The notes: a model not told the origin generated them from the sequence alone. Counted from the stretch's first letter, positions 34,291 through 45,730 are shown. The stretch: DNA of 64,000 bases from Sepiola atlantica (GCA_963556195.1 OY744533.1:50869613-50933612), one strand, 5' to 3'. Translations and numbers: made by a program.

Positions 34291-34485
34291 AGGACTGAGA
34301 TTTTAATATTTTATCATATCGGCGTAAACAGAAAAACAGAAAAAAATACCAAATTCACTTGAACAACAAAACACTCAAAACTAGGGCCTAAAAATCGGCT
34401 CCCAGAGACAGTCTAACAAAAAGGCGCAAAAAAGCCAAGAACATTGATCACGTGATAGTGCGTAAAACTACGTCCACGCGGCCAA

Positions 34486-34560
34486 TATATAAAGTATCAC
34501 ACAGCGCCAAACTTTCTCTTTTTCTCTTCTCTCTGCCTCTCCTAGGGTGCTTAACAGAGA
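34486..34560 (+). promoter_or_regulatory. Strong TATA box with pyrimidine-rich initiator region
   Basis: TATATAAAG at 34486-34494 follows a CACGCGGCCAA block. About 30 bp downstream begins TTTCTCTTTTTCTCTTCTC. A possible 5' splice site, CTAAG|GTAACA, lies at about 34640. A downstream frame at 34688-34993 is given separately. Confidence 0.4.
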
Positions 34561-34687
34561 GTACAAGTCCGGCCACTCCTCGCCTTTGGGCGAAGGATGC
34601 TGCGGCTGACTACTAAACACACACACACACTTACACTAAGGTAACAACAATACATGAACAACCACAGTACTCCACACCAACATACTC

Positions 34688-34993
34688 ATGCCACAATCTC
34701 CACTCGAAAACACACTTTCCAATTCTCCTTCGTCACCAAAATCACCAAAGACACACCCAACTCAATTGACACTGAAAGCAAAAATGGCACCAGACTCACA
34801 GCTCTCACCAGCAACATCACCAGAAACACTATATTCACCGGCACCATGGTCACCTGGACTGCCGCCACCACCTCCACCACCATCAGAGGAACTGGATGAT
34901 GAACAATTAAAAATAGAGGAAGACTATGGCCGGGGTGAAGTCTTGTTAATGGCGGGAGATTCAAAAGGAAGAACAAAGGCTTATGGATATTAA
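34688..34993 (+). CDS. Unrecognised Pro/Ser-rich 101-aa frame
   Basis: The frame opens MPQSPLENTLSNSPSSP. The middle is rich in Pro/Ser with a run of seven prolines, then an acidic EELDDEQLKIEEDYGRGE segment before the stop. It lies about 195 bp downstream of the TATA box at 34486. I do not recognise a family; it might be the start of a retroelement ORF (the R2-like fragment begins 760 bp downstream) or a chance frame. No partner frames support it. Confidence 0.25.
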   Translation: MPQSPLENTLSNSPSSPKSPKTHPTQLTLKAKMAPDSQLSPATSPETLYSPAPWSPGLPPPPPPPSEELDDEQLKIEEDYGRGEVLLMAGDSKGRTKAYGY

Positions 34994-35752
34994 CCACAGT
35001 CGCGAAGGATGCCGTACAAATGGTTTTGCGATAATGAATCCCCCAACCATAGGTAGTGTGATAGATGCCTTTGTAACGGCACGTAATCTCACTGTTAGAT
35101 TCCACCATCGGACCACGTGTAGATTAAATAAAACAGTTTAAGACAAAGAGAAAGGAAGAAAATATTATTTAAACTTACCTTAAAGAAAGCGAAGGAATGA
35201 GGAAGCTATACAACATATACGAATAGGCCTTTTATAATGGTTAATAAAAAGGAAAACATTTATATTAACAAAACAATGTATTTATTTAATATTTTATAAG
35301 CGATATATATGCGAGCGCTATGAATGTCTTTTTGTGTGTATATTTGTGGATGTGCGAAGAAATAAAAGTTCGTTTAGATTGAAGATAGATTGTAGAATGT
35401 TCGTTAAAAGATAAATTCTTGAATTGAAAAGGGTTACCTTTCTCTTCCTCCCCCACACAGCTCGTTCGAGTTGGTGGGGGGGATCGTTTATCGGCAAGCG
35501 TTCTTTGTGTGCGTTCGTTCGTCTCAGAACGCTGAGGGAAAAAGAGGATGAGGAAGGGAACGCATATTCTTTTATTGACCCCCAACTCACGCGTGGTCAA
35601 GTTGGCCGGAATCTTACGGCAAACGTGAATCTGCGTGACTTCGTAGGTTCCCTACTTTGGAGACAAAGAAGGCTTAAGTAAACAAAGAAAGAAAGGGAGA
35701 GAGTACCTAACTTTGGTGTTCACCACAAGACCTCAGTAATGCTATTGAGGAA

Positions 35753-36843
35753 GTGAGGACTATGAGGCTAGAGGATAGAAAACAACTATCAAAAGTCCAA
35801 GCCTACAAAAACACCAAGGCCCTAATAAATAAAGTCAATACTGCCCTTAAGAGGATAGTTCCGGCCTCCATATCCCTCACAGAACTCAACCATGTGACAT
35901 ATGCAGCTGGGTTATTTGTTGAAAGACAAACATTTCCAAAAATATACTAAAACCAAACAAAACCAAGAACTCCAAAGACCGAACCGGCATAGAAGGCTAA
36001 GCTGCAAAAACAAATGAATATGTATAGGAAGGAGATTAGCCAAATCAGACAGTTCTTTGCAGTTCCTATGAAACGGGGTCGACTGAAAAACATCAGAAGC
36101 AGACTCCAAAACAAATACCACACTACCATAAAAGGACTAAACAATATTGGCAGGGAGTTGGAAGGCAAGATACCAGCGTTTGCCAAACGAACTAAATATC
36201 AGGAAGCAAAGAAGAACTCCCAGATCCAAAATAAACAGTTCAAAACAAATGCAAGGATATTCTACAGGAACCTTGCAAGAGACATAGTATCTATGGAACA
36301 ACCTCCTGACAAGCAAGATCTGGAGAAATATTGGAGATCCCTTTATGAAAGTGAAGTCACACACAACCAAGAAGCCGAGTGGATTGAGGATATCCAAAGG
36401 ATGAATGAAACAAAACCGGAAATGCCAGAACCAGAAATAACACCGGAAATGATATCTAAAAAACTGGCAAGACATGCAAACTATAAGAAACCTGACATTG
36501 ACTATCCCCTTAATTTCTGGTTGAAACAACTTACTGCACTACATAGCAACTACAGTGACTGCTTCACCAGACTCCTACAGGATAAGGAGACCACACCGGT
36601 ATGGCTCACCACAGAAATAACAACCCTCATTCCCAAGACAAATGAAACCAAACTGCCAAACAAATATCGACCGATATGCTGTCTCAGCACTACCTACAAA
36701 CTTTTCACTGGTCTTATAGCCGACAGGATCTACGAGCACCTCTCCTATGAAAATTACCTGGAAAAGGAGCAGACTGGAGGCATGAGAAGATGCTTCAGTA
36801 CCAAAGACCAGCTACTAATAAACAAAACTATCTTAGAAACTTG
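35753..36843 (+). pseudogene. R2-like non-LTR retrotransposon, 5' half of RT
   Basis: A first frame (35753-35950) reads VQAYKNTKALINKVNTALK. A second (36014-36844) covers a basic pre-RT region (KRGRLKNIRSRLQNKYH, NARIFYRNLARDIV), EKYWRSLYE, then RT motifs: TTLIPKTNETKLPNKYRPIC (RT motif 1/2) and EKEQTGGMRRCFSTKDQLL (motif 3 region). This is the pre-RT and fingers part of an R2-group retrotransposon (single ORF, restriction-like endonuclease at the C-terminus). The frame stops as it meets a gypsy LTR fragment at 36845; the YADD catalytic region is missing. The first and second frames are out of phase. 34994-35752 holds no supported gene. Confidence 0.7.
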
Positions 36844-36844
36844 A

Positions 36845-36909
36845 GTGTGGCATGGATAGCCCAGTCCATCTATTTCGTGAGTAGCGAAGTCAGGTTATCC
36901 CATCACAAC
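36845..36909 (-). repeat. Truncated LTR start of a gypsy element
   Basis: On the minus strand a purine tract TTTAGGGGGAGG is followed by TGTTGTGATGGGATAACC, the arrangement polypurine tract then 5'-TG of the 3' LTR. Only about 65 bp of LTR remain before the junction with the R2-like fragment. Confidence 0.55.
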
Positions 36910-37975
36910 ACCTCCCCCTAAAGCTGAAATTTTCCCTTGAAATTTCTGCTTTTAATATTTTTTTCTTTTAGGATCTGAGATGAAGCGCTCCACTGGTTTT
37001 CTTTCCCGTGTCCACTCTCTTTTAGTCCTAACAATTGGATCCTTTCCAATTTGAGGCGAAGATAAATTTTGTTCAGCTCATAAGGCTGGTCTAGGAGATG
37101 TATGTATAGGTTCGAGTACACTATTGGGTAGTGGCATGTTAAAAGCATCACATAGAATCTCTATTGAAACTTCTTCGGTTTTTTATTATCTTCAGAATAC
37201 TGTGGTCTAATTTGGTTGATGTGTCTTTTACACATACATTTTTGACTTTTGATGGTGTAGACCATTTTGCCAATAATTTTCTGAATTATGCCATCCATCC
37301 AATAACTTTTTCCACCTTAGAAATTTTTAAAATATACTTTATCTCCTGGAGAGTATCTTCTTATGTTGACATTTTCTTCCTTTTTAGCAACTTTTTTCTT
37401 TGGAAAGGGTATCAATCTATCGAAAATTGATCGTATTTTCCTTGCGAAAACCTGCAGGTGTCAATTTCGAGTCGTTGTTTTCATTAGGAGTCACCCTATA
37501 AATCGCTAAAAATTTTGGATAGTTTTTTCTTCCGTGTCCATATATTGTTTTTTTCGTAAAGCATGCTTAAAAGTGTCAACAAATTTTTCGGCTTGACCGT
37601 TCGATCTAGGATGATATACTGGTGTAGTAATGTGTTCAATATCCAAGGAGATACAGAAATACTTAAATTCCTTTCCTGTGAACGCTGTACCATTGTAGCT
37701 GACCAGTGTCCTGGGGACCCCGAAACGACTGAAAATTTCATCTAATGCACTGATGGTGTTCCTAGATATAGGATGCTTGCACTTGAATACCTCAGGCCAT
37801 TTTGATAAAGAGTCCACCAAGATCAAGTAGTAATATCCATTAATCCGTCCAGCATAGTCTATATGTAGATGTGCCAACGGCAAATCCGTTTTTGGCCACG
37901 GATTCGTTTTGATCGGAAGCGCCCTTGCAGCCAATTGACAACCTCTGCACAGTTTTACAAGACCTTCTATTTAAT
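36910..37975 (-). pseudogene. Ty3/gypsy pol fragment: integrase and C-terminal domain
   Basis: The minus-strand frame 37934-37506, extended upstream, has LVKLCRGCQLAARALPIK (end of the H2C2 zinc-binding domain) and PLAHLHIDYAG (first catalytic Asp). Then come VDSLSKWPEVFKCK and FGVPRTLVSYNGTAFTG, where the second catalytic Asp of the usual SDNG is Tyr, and YHPRSNGQAEKFVDTFK with the catalytic Glu. Further down (37360-37170), in other frames, RYSPGDKVYFKNF and SYWMDGIIQKIIGKMVY resemble the GPY/F C-terminal domain. Integrase joins cDNA to host DNA; this copy is dead through the Asp-to-Tyr change and frameshifts. The 3' end runs into a polypurine tract and LTR start. Confidence 0.8.
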
Positions 37976-38091
37976 TCTCACCATGTGGTCCGCACGTCTC
38001 TACAAAATGGAGTCAACACAACTTAAATGTAAGCGCGCATCTTAGCATATTCTCTAAGACACTATATCTTACTGAGCTAAGCTCCTACACA

Positions 38092-38215
38092 ATAATTACG
38101 GAACATAACATTCTTATAACTTTTATTAAATATTAATTTTTGTTTAATGCATGGACGACACAAATGAGTAGGTAAAAACCCCCCAAAATGTTTTTGACTA
38201 ATTTCCTTCTACAAA
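38092..38215 (-). repeat. Inverted-repeat family copy (right)
   Basis: Reverse complement of 34110-34228, with TTTTTGACTAATTTCC, AAAACCCCCCAAAA and the AATAATTACGGAAC end. Followed by a (TA)n tract at 38227-38257. Confidence 0.65.
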
Positions 38216-38225
38216 TTTTACCAAA

Positions 38226-38259
<34 letters not shown>

Positions 38260-38458
38260 TTGGAAGTTTTTCAACCATTTAAACTATATTTTTAAAAAGC
38301 CCCCCAAAAAACACTTTTAGTCCCAAGTCGTTCGTTGGAAAACTACTTTGCCTGTAAGTTAATTAACTTTCAAGAGTCACTATATTAGTTTGCTTCCAAC
38401 AATTTATGCTAGTCTTAACATTATTTAAGGGATCATCAGTTGTTTACCATGAAAAACT

Positions 38459-38526
<68 letters not shown>
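38459..38526. repeat. (AT)n microsatellite
   Basis: About 65 bp, flanking the hammerhead at 38531. A second TA tract follows the hammerhead at 38581-38623. Confidence 0.95.
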
Positions 38527-38530
<4 letters not shown>

Positions 38531-38576
38531 TCCACGGACACGTGTTTCGTCGTTATACAGCTCATCAGCAACCTGG

Positions 38577-38577
<1 letters not shown>
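38531..38577 (-). ncRNA. Hammerhead ribozyme, type I, palindromic helix III
   Basis: Minus strand: CUGAUGA (38568-38562); stem II GCUG-UAUAA-CGAC (38561-38549, with one C-A mismatch); GAAA (38548-38545); helix III the perfect palindrome ACACGUGU (38545-38538); H17 = C at 38537. Stem I pairs CG and UGGA (38536-38531) with UG and UCCA, leaving a 3-nt bulge, as is usual in natural stem I/loop II tertiary-contact designs. It lies between two AT tracts; any SINE head has been lost. Confidence 0.7.
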
Positions 38578-38625
<48 letters not shown>

Positions 38626-38634
38626 CAGAAGATC

Positions 38635-38720
38635 AGAATAACATCGGTACCGTCGGTTTCAAATCCAAACAAAGACAACCTATAGTTGGTCTCCTATGCC
38701 GAACTCTCTTCAGGCTCTGT
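38635..38720 (-). ncRNA. Hammerhead-like motif, CUGAAGA variant
   Basis: Minus strand: CUGAAGA (38713-38707), a long stem II whose base pairs as GAGUUCGG with UUUGGAUUU (G-U rich), GAAA (38660-38657), helix III ACCGACGGU (near-palindrome with a central A), H17 = A. U7 is the one tolerant position of the CUGAUGA core. Stem I is weak. Same family as 58893-58966. Confidence 0.5.
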
Positions 38721-39144
38721 TTATGTCTGTCTACCCGGAAAATAGCAGCTTGTGCGCTGTGTGACTTTTTTATGATATTTAAATCCTCTGTTCTATTTTG
38801 ATTTTTGTTATTTTTTTTACTAATGTTATTTTTTTGACTACCTCGGTCGTTCTGATATTGTGTAATGCATATATAAATAAATGTTATGCTCTTATTTCTG
38901 AATTTTCTTAATAATCGAACACTCTGCTGGGTTCTCTCTCACTAACCATATATATATATAATTATTTATAATAAATATTTTTCAATATCCACACATATAT
39001 ATGTTTCATATTAAGAAAATATGTGTATATATGCACATATATTTTTTATCTATTTTTTTTTTCATTTTTCCGTTTTTGCTGGGATGGATCATCCTACCGG
39101 ATGCCAGACATACACCAGCTATTTCAGACACTCCAGCCTAGAGA

Positions 39145-40130
39145 TCATTTTAAGATTCTAACCGTCCCTTTAAGTGCAATTGTTTGTATTTCTCTTGCAC
39201 TCGGTTCACCGGGTATACGCGCCAGATAGCTTTTGAAATTCTTTTTCATTAGTCCTGTTGCTCCTATAATTACTGGGATGATGGAGATTTTCCTAAGATT
39301 CCAGTTTCTTTTCATGTCGTACATAAGACCTTGGTATTTCGTAATATTTTCCCTTTCAGCTCTGTTTAATCCTGCATCATTAGGGACACTGATTTCAACT
39401 AGGGTTGCTACTTTCTCCCTTTTGTCCCATATCACAATGTCAGGTTCAACAGCTCCGTTTTCTAGATATGTAGCTGTAGGGATTGCATAGTCATAGTGGA
39501 TTGTGTATAAATTATTTCCAGCTGTTCTTTCTGGTATATGCTCCAAGGACTTGCTGCTACACTGAATATTCAACTTTTGACATACAATCCAGTGAATATA
39601 TTTACACACTCCGTTGTATCGCATTGTATAATAGCCATCCCCCAGGAGAACCTTACAACTGGATGTCAGGTGGCTCACACTCTCTACTTTTGTGTGACAG
39701 AACCTGCACTTGTTATTGTTGCTGAGACCACTCATCTTTTTAAAGGCATTGGTCATCAAGCCTTGATCTTGAGCAGCCATTATCATTCTCTCCTGATCAT
39801 AGTGGAGAGATCCCCTTTTCAACCAGTCTACAGAGCATTCCTTATCTATATATTCCTGGGATAATTTACCTAGGAAATACTTAACACGTTGTTGGTTGGC
39901 CCATTCTTCCAGTTTTCTAGAATGGAAGGTCTTGGTGTATTTTTGGTAAACAAAAACAAATCCATGAAGAGCAGGTGGTTGACTCTTTTGTTTATATCTT
40001 GTTTGTGGCCCTGGCTCAGATTGTAGCCACTCTGGCTTTTGTTTAGTAATTTGCTTAGCGGATCAATTGCCAGGCAAAAGAGTAGAAGAGATAAGATATC
40101 TTCTTGGAAGATTCCTCCTCGGAATGTGTG
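39145..40130 (-). pseudogene. R2-like non-LTR retrotransposon, RT end to endonuclease
   Basis: Minus-strand frames read GGIFQEDILSLLLFCLAIDP (RT motif 4/5, the family's 'GIFQGDSLSPLLF'; about 40125-40065), then degenerate RT with the catalytic YADD region lost to frameshifts. A long intact frame (39822-39145) has the CRFCHTKVESVSHLTSSC zinc finger (CCHC-like), EPDIVIWDKREKVATLVEISVP (PD-(D/E)XK restriction-like endonuclease core) and the tail REIQTIALKGTVRIL. In R2-group elements this endonuclease nicks the target. It may be the missing 3' half of the 35753-36843 element, but on the opposite strand. 38721-39140 holds only AT-rich DNA. Confidence 0.8.
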
Positions 40131-41837
40131 TGTATATGCATATATGCATTTTTGTATGGTGGCATGTGAGTGGGCATATATATGAGGGTTATGTGTTATG
40201 ACGTATCATGATTGAAAATTTTGCATTGGGTTATATAGGTTGGTTTATATGATTCGCAGTGCCTCCATATCTGCTCGATCTGATGGGTTGTGACTTTGTA
40301 ATTGTCCCTGATATGTAGCACATTTTTCATAAATAAGGATCCAAGTTTAAGATGTACAAATCTGTTGAATGAATTAAAACGGACTTAATCAATTAAAAAT
40401 GTCTTTTTTTTAAATAGTAGGATAAAAAATAAAAAATAATTCTCCCTCAAGTTACATATTTACATTAGTATTAATTAAAAATTACCATCGATTAACTAGA
40501 TTTCGAAAGTATGACATTAAGGCTCTATAATATAGATTGTTTAAGCTAGTCAAAATATACCCACCCACCCAATTGGAACGTATATGTCTATTAATAATCT
40601 AATTATGTGAATGGTGTAATTTGTTCTTGAGGTCATTTTTTGCTAAATGAAAACTGTTTTTGAAATATATTTTTTTTTAAGATGTGTTTTTCTAGAAGTG
40701 GTCTTTGGGTTTTTCCATTTTATTTTAATTTTATATATTTTACATTTACAATGTGCCTCTGATTTATGACACATTTATAAATTTAAGTAAATTGGTTAAA
40801 ACGTGTATGAATTTAATTAATTTTTGAAACAAATATGCATCGTTTAATTCAACAACAGTTCAATATAATAATAGAATTATCTCTCTTGCATTTAGATAAT
40901 TTAAATGTAGTGTCTTGTTATTTCCCCTTTCATAAATCTTTAATGACTCGAAATTATTTTGAGATGGAAGAATTAATACCCAAATGTTTTACTTCCATTA
41001 ACTTTTTCCTTCAAATTGTTTTTATATACATCCTTGGATCCTTTGAACATTTTAACGACTAGAGTGAGTGAATAATGAACATGGTTTTGATGCTACTATT
41101 TTTGGATCATTTTCTCCATGTGATGAACCTTCATTTTTCTCTTTTTACACTTATGATCAAAGAATTCTGCTGTGAAGAATTTATAAAAAAAATAAATAAT
41201 AAAACTCAATTCAAAACATACTTTTTTCTTCTGCAGCTGGCTTCTCAGTGTCCAAGCTTCGGTTGTCAGCCGCAGTCAAAAGTCAGTTGGATTCTTCTTA
41301 AATTAATTTATCTTACTAAACAACTCAACGCCGTTCTTACAGAAGGATTGATGGTTTATTCCATTCAGGTTCATCTTTAGGCAAAACGGTTGGGAGAAAG
41401 GCAAAAGGAGAAAGACTGAAAAATACACTTAACTGGAAGTGCATGGATTCATTACTTTTAACGCTCGTCAAGACATCTTACAATACCGTCTGGTCGGTCA
41501 AAAGCCTCCATGCAAACTCACAACTTCACGTTTTCAAAGCAATCATCTGACATCACTTCCACCAAACCTGCTATTCCTACAAGGGCCGATTTGCCTTAAA
41601 GGTCACCCGCCTGTGCCTTTGTCTATAATATATCCTGTTAATGCCTTGCCTTGTTAATTTCTCCTGACGAATATGTTTCAACCAAATAAACATGAGCTGA
41701 TGTGTTATGATGTTGTGTCGTCATGAGGTGTGTATAATATCCTACACCCCTGTCTGTAACCAAGGTCATCTCAACAATTCCACTCGAATGCAGAGGGTTG
41801 ATTCAATGGAAGATTTATTGGCCCAGACAGAATGGAT

Positions 41838-41895
41838 AATTACAGGAAACCAGAGAGGGAGGGAGAGAGAGAGAGAAAGAGAGTGAGAGGGGGAG
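41838..41895. repeat. GA-rich microsatellite
   Basis: GGGAGGGAGAGAGAGAGAGA and following GAGAGT units. From 40131 to 42400 no gene is recognised; short frames at 40835-41062 and 41075-41657 have no family signature. Confidence 0.85.
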
Positions 41896-42407
41896 AAAAG
41901 AACAGACAGACAGCTTGAAATGCACACTATTTAATTAAATTTGTGCACCTAACCCAACCTTACTGTGGCTCTTTGGGGGCAACGACATTTTTGTGTCTTC
42001 TCTACTTGAGTGTCTCACCAGAAAGAGAAAAAATCCCATTCTCCCGAAATCATGTGATTTTGTCACTTCTGTTCCTTCAAGTCAATCTGTTGACCATCTA
42101 ATCCATCAATCATTCTCTCCATTCAAGCTCATGGTTTTCGTTATCTAAGAGATGTGTCCATCAATATCCAACAATCTGATTTAATTAATCATAAAACCAA
42201 AAACCTAGTGAATCAGAACTATTTATGGTGACGTCAGTAACGTCACGGTCAGATCGCCTACGTCGTAGTGACAGTCATTGGCAGCCATGCTTTTGTCTTC
42301 TTCTTAATCCGCTCCACTTTTTACTTAGCATTTATTAGATTCTGTAAGTCCCCGCAAAGAATATTGATTTGTTTATCTGTTTGTTAATTTAACATAATTG
42401 TAGCGAT

Positions 42408-42590
42408 ATTGGTGTGTAAAAATAGTGTTAAAAACAGTATTTTCTACATAAGGTTAAATTAAGCAGAGGATAGAAAAATTCCATATGAAGTTAAAAATTA
42501 TAGTGAAAGCTACGTATCAGGATATGACGTTACAGACAGGAAATACGAAATTAGACGTGGCAAAGGGAAGAGAAAGTGTTACATTTTCGT
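42408..42590 (+). repeat. Interspersed repeat shared with 2.8 and 55.4 kb
   Basis: Shares TGTGTAAAAATA, ACATAAGGTTAAATTAAGCA and ACAGACAGGAAAT with 2831-3030 and 55379-55600. The spacing between blocks is kept. The 74-codon frame through it is not recognised. From 42591 to 43440 nothing is identified apart from a G-run and a CT microsatellite at about 43265. Confidence 0.6.
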
Positions 42591-43445
42591 TACTAAAAGT
42601 CTTTACGTGCTATTATTTTGTATGTCGCCTCTGCTGTGATTTGTCTTCAGCGTGTTTCATCTTCACAGCCGGCTTAATTCCTACGTCTAGTGGTTGCTGC
42701 ATTCCATAGTATAGCCGCTGATCGTCTCGTCAGGGTAGCTAGACAAATATTATCATGTATAAAAAAGGAGACTAAGACGTTCGCTGAGAGTTTCAAGTTT
42801 TATTTTGGAGAAAAATAACTCACACATGAGAGATAGAGACTAATTGGTTGTCACAACTAGGGATAAATAGATGGATATAACGAACAGACATCTTGGGGGG
42901 GGCTACATTTTCGCCTTCTGTCGATTTTAACTTTTTTAAAGTATTACAGCAGTATAGGCGATCCGTCCCACTTAAAGTTCCACAAACGACTCTCTCTCAA
43001 ACCTTTGTTTCTTTGTCAACTCGATATCCGTGACATCATTATTTCATGTCGATTCATATTCTTTTGTTTTTACCCTACTTTGACCTATTTAACTTTATAC
43101 CTAACTTTACAGGTCATCTCTTCCTGCTGTCTTTCGTGGGAACTGGTTTGTTTCCCAAACTTTTTGTCACTTCGACCTGCACTTAGCTCGCTCTTTATCA
43201 ACATTAACACTAGCTGATGTAACCATTCTGTGACTTACGCCCATCACAATGTAACAAAAGATGTCTCTCTCTCTCTCTCTCTTTGGCCGGTGATATAGTC
43301 ATCCTTTCAGAATTATGTCTTTTACGGAGCAAGGGGAAGATGTAACTTTACAATGATGTAAAAGAATAAAACATCAATGAGCACGTCGCCATTGAGCACG
43401 ATTTTTGTTTAAATATTTTAAAATTTATTTATTCTTATCTACTAG

Positions 43446-44043
43446 AAGAATACCAATCCCATTACTAGAAGAATACTCTGGAGAGAACAGTTTTGCATCA
43501 TTTTATGTCTCCTCACGAAGATTAAAGTCAAGATATAATGATTCTAAATCTTATGCTTAGAATCATTATTCCAATTTTGATCGAAATTCATTACATGATT
43601 TTGATTTTAGAAAATGTCTAAAATTTAAGGGGTCCTCAGAAACAATTAAAATTCAGGGAACCTTTCTTAATTACTATAGTATGACTGTGGATCAAATTTA
43701 ATGCAAATCTGATATATTTAAATTTTCAAATGGGAGATTGTGCACAAATCATGCCCTCAAAAGCCTTTAAAATGCGTGGAAAAATTGAAATTTAGGGAAT
43801 ATTTATTAATAGATGTCTAATACCTATTGTCAAAATTTCACAAAGAATTATCGGAATTTTCACAAAGGGTTTCCATCTCTTTGCATGAAACTAAATTAAA
43901 CTAAATATAGTCCACATTTGGACCGTTTACGCCTAGAAGCTGTGTTCCAAAATTCATAATGATCAGTTAAATAGTTTAAGAGTGAATCCTGTACATGCAA
44001 ATATATCAACATATAGACATATCTAATTTTATATAGATAGAGA
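43446..44043 (-). mobile_element. Helitron-like non-autonomous element
   Basis: On the minus strand it starts TCTCTATCTATATAAAATTA after an A and ends GTATTCTTCTAGT. Two such CTAGT ends lie 19 bp apart (ACTAGAAGAATAC at 43451 and 43466 on the plus strand). The interior matches 17836-18402 (GGATTCACTC, AATTTTCAAATGGGAG reversed). No coding sequence. Confidence 0.55.
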
Positions 44044-44149
44044 TTACAGCTATCAGGGAAGAGAGAAAGATGGCTGCTATCATCAGAACAAGAGAAGACG
44101 AAAACAAACAACTCTGTTTCTGCTGTTAAACAACACCACTGAAATGGGT

Positions 44150-44370
44150 GATAATGTCCCTATTATGCCCCCTAAAACAGTCAAAATACTCCAATACTTT
44201 TAGGAATGTTTATTCATTGATGTCTAATACATATTATTAATATTTCACAAATACCTCTTTTTACCACCTTTGCATAAAACTAAATATTACTCATATAATC
44301 GCTTAATTCGTTTAAGAGTGAATCATGTACTTGCAAATATATAAACATATCTAACTTTATATAGATAGAT
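44150..44370 (-). repeat. Partial Helitron-like copy
   Basis: Contains ATGCCCCCTAAAACAGTCAA, AATATTTCACAAATA and AACTTTATATAGATAGATTA, the 5' half of the family in reverse. The flanking 44371-44470 duplicates 44046-44140 (GAGAAAGA-GGCTG, ACTCTGTTTCTGCTGTTAAA), so about 300 bp are tandemly duplicated here. Confidence 0.55.
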
Positions 44371-44887
44371 TACAGTTACCAGGGGAAAGAGAAAGACGGC
44401 TGTTATAATCAAAACCAAAGAAAGCGAACGACTCTGTTTCTGCTGTTAAAACACCACTGAGAGACGTCACTATCACATGAGCCAACTACTTACGTGTTAA
44501 TTATATACAAACGGCTGTTTCTGTCGATAAAAGAAGACGGCGGGAAATCTGTGGGGATCAAAGAATTTTCCACAATGTTTTATTGTGAAAACAATTTAAA
44601 AGAAAACGCAAAGTCAAGGACGAAATATGGAAATATATTTTATTAATACTTTTCTTTGGTCGTCATTAAATGTTGTGTTTAGTTGTCTGACTCTTTGCAT
44701 TACAAATAAAAAGAAAATCGACTAAATTGAATGAAATGAGTATTTTTTTCGACTAGTAAACATAAAAGCAAACATAAAAGCAAACATAAAAGTAAACAAT
44801 AAGAATGAAATTGAATTTGAACTGAGTTTACCATAAACAAACTCAGAAGAAAACATACACATACACTCTCACTTATACACACGGCAT

Positions 44888-45447
44888 GATGATATTGAAG
44901 TTTCTAACCTAAGATCGCGCCAAAATGTGACGTCAATGAGTCGTCAGCAATTTGTATCTAGTGCTTAGTCCTTTAGTTTACAGAAAACCTATCACTATTA
45001 CTCGGTCTTCTTGTTCCTGTTTTTTTTTTGCGGTAAAAAATAACGGAAAACCAATTACTATTCCCCGGTCTATTTCCTAATTGTAATAAACTGATTTTAT
45101 TTTCACAATCAAGAAAGAAAGATTTTCTACTATATTATTTTTTACCGCAAAAAACAAAAAAAAAACAGAAAACAAATTACTAAATAGACCGGGGAATAGT
45201 AATTTGTAAGCTATGGAAAATTTTGTTTTTTGTAAGCTATGGAAAATTTTGTTTTTTGTAAGCTAGGGAAAATTTTGTTTTTTGTAAGCTAGGGAAAATT
45301 TTGTTTTTTGTAAGCTAGGGAAAATTTTGTTTTTTGTAAGCTAGGGAAAATTTTGTTTTATCTTAGCACCGGCTGCAAATCGCAAATGACGCATTGACGT
45401 CACATTTTGGTGCCATCTTAGGTTAGAAAATTCAATATTACCGACTG
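44888..45447. mobile_element. Nested palindromic element with internal tandem array
   Basis: The outer arms 44888-44970 and 45360-45447 are inverted copies (TTCTAACCTAAGAT, CCAAAATGTGACGTCAATG). Inner arms 45012-45075 and 45140-45205 are a second inverted pair (TTACCGCAAAAAAC, TAGACCGGGGAATAGTAATT). Between the inner right arm and the outer right arm lies an array of six 26-bp units. No transposase. A non-autonomous DNA transposon is the likeliest class. Confidence 0.7.
45206..45361. repeat. 26-bp tandem repeat, 6 units
   Basis: Units start at 45206, 45232, 45258, 45284, 45310 and 45336 (GTAAGCTAGGGAAAATTTTG plus a T-run). The first two units have TATGG where the others have TAGGG. Confidence 0.95.
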
Positions 45448-45469
45448 CATAATCATGTTGTCACACAGG

Positions 45470-45730
45470 TTGTTGTTAGATTATCAAAGTTAAGCAATGT
45501 TGAGTCTGGTCAGTACCAGGTGGGTGACTATTTAGGAATACCATGGGTCGTATGTGGGAGGATGATGACACCTCTCTGCTTAAACCTAACGTCGGCATTT
45601 CTCCGTGATCGGCATATACATGCAATTGGGGGCCCGCTTGTGAATTTAATATTCCCTAGAAACTTCCTCTTTTGAAGGAAGCCGGCTGAACCTGCCCATG
45701 GTGAATGCCGTACCAGACGGGGTACATACA
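45470..45730 (+). repeat. 5S rRNA-derived SINE-like repeat
   Basis: GTTAGATTATCAAAGTTAAG, GGTCAGTACCAGGTGGGTGA and GGAATACCATGGGTCGTATG follow the order of the 3' two thirds of 5S rRNA (GAAGCTAAGC, GGTTAGTAC, TGGATGGG, GGAATACC), including the internal control region. A non-5S body of about 130 bp follows. It is too diverged to be a functional 5S gene. Confidence 0.7.

Noticed and set aside
34688..35108. Minus-strand 140-codon hydrophobic frame
   Set aside because: Antisense of the Pro/Ser-rich frame; Val/Leu runs come from the complement of ACC/ACA-rich DNA.
45470..45580. Functional 5S rRNA gene
   Set aside because: Too many differences in conserved positions and the 5' third is missing.
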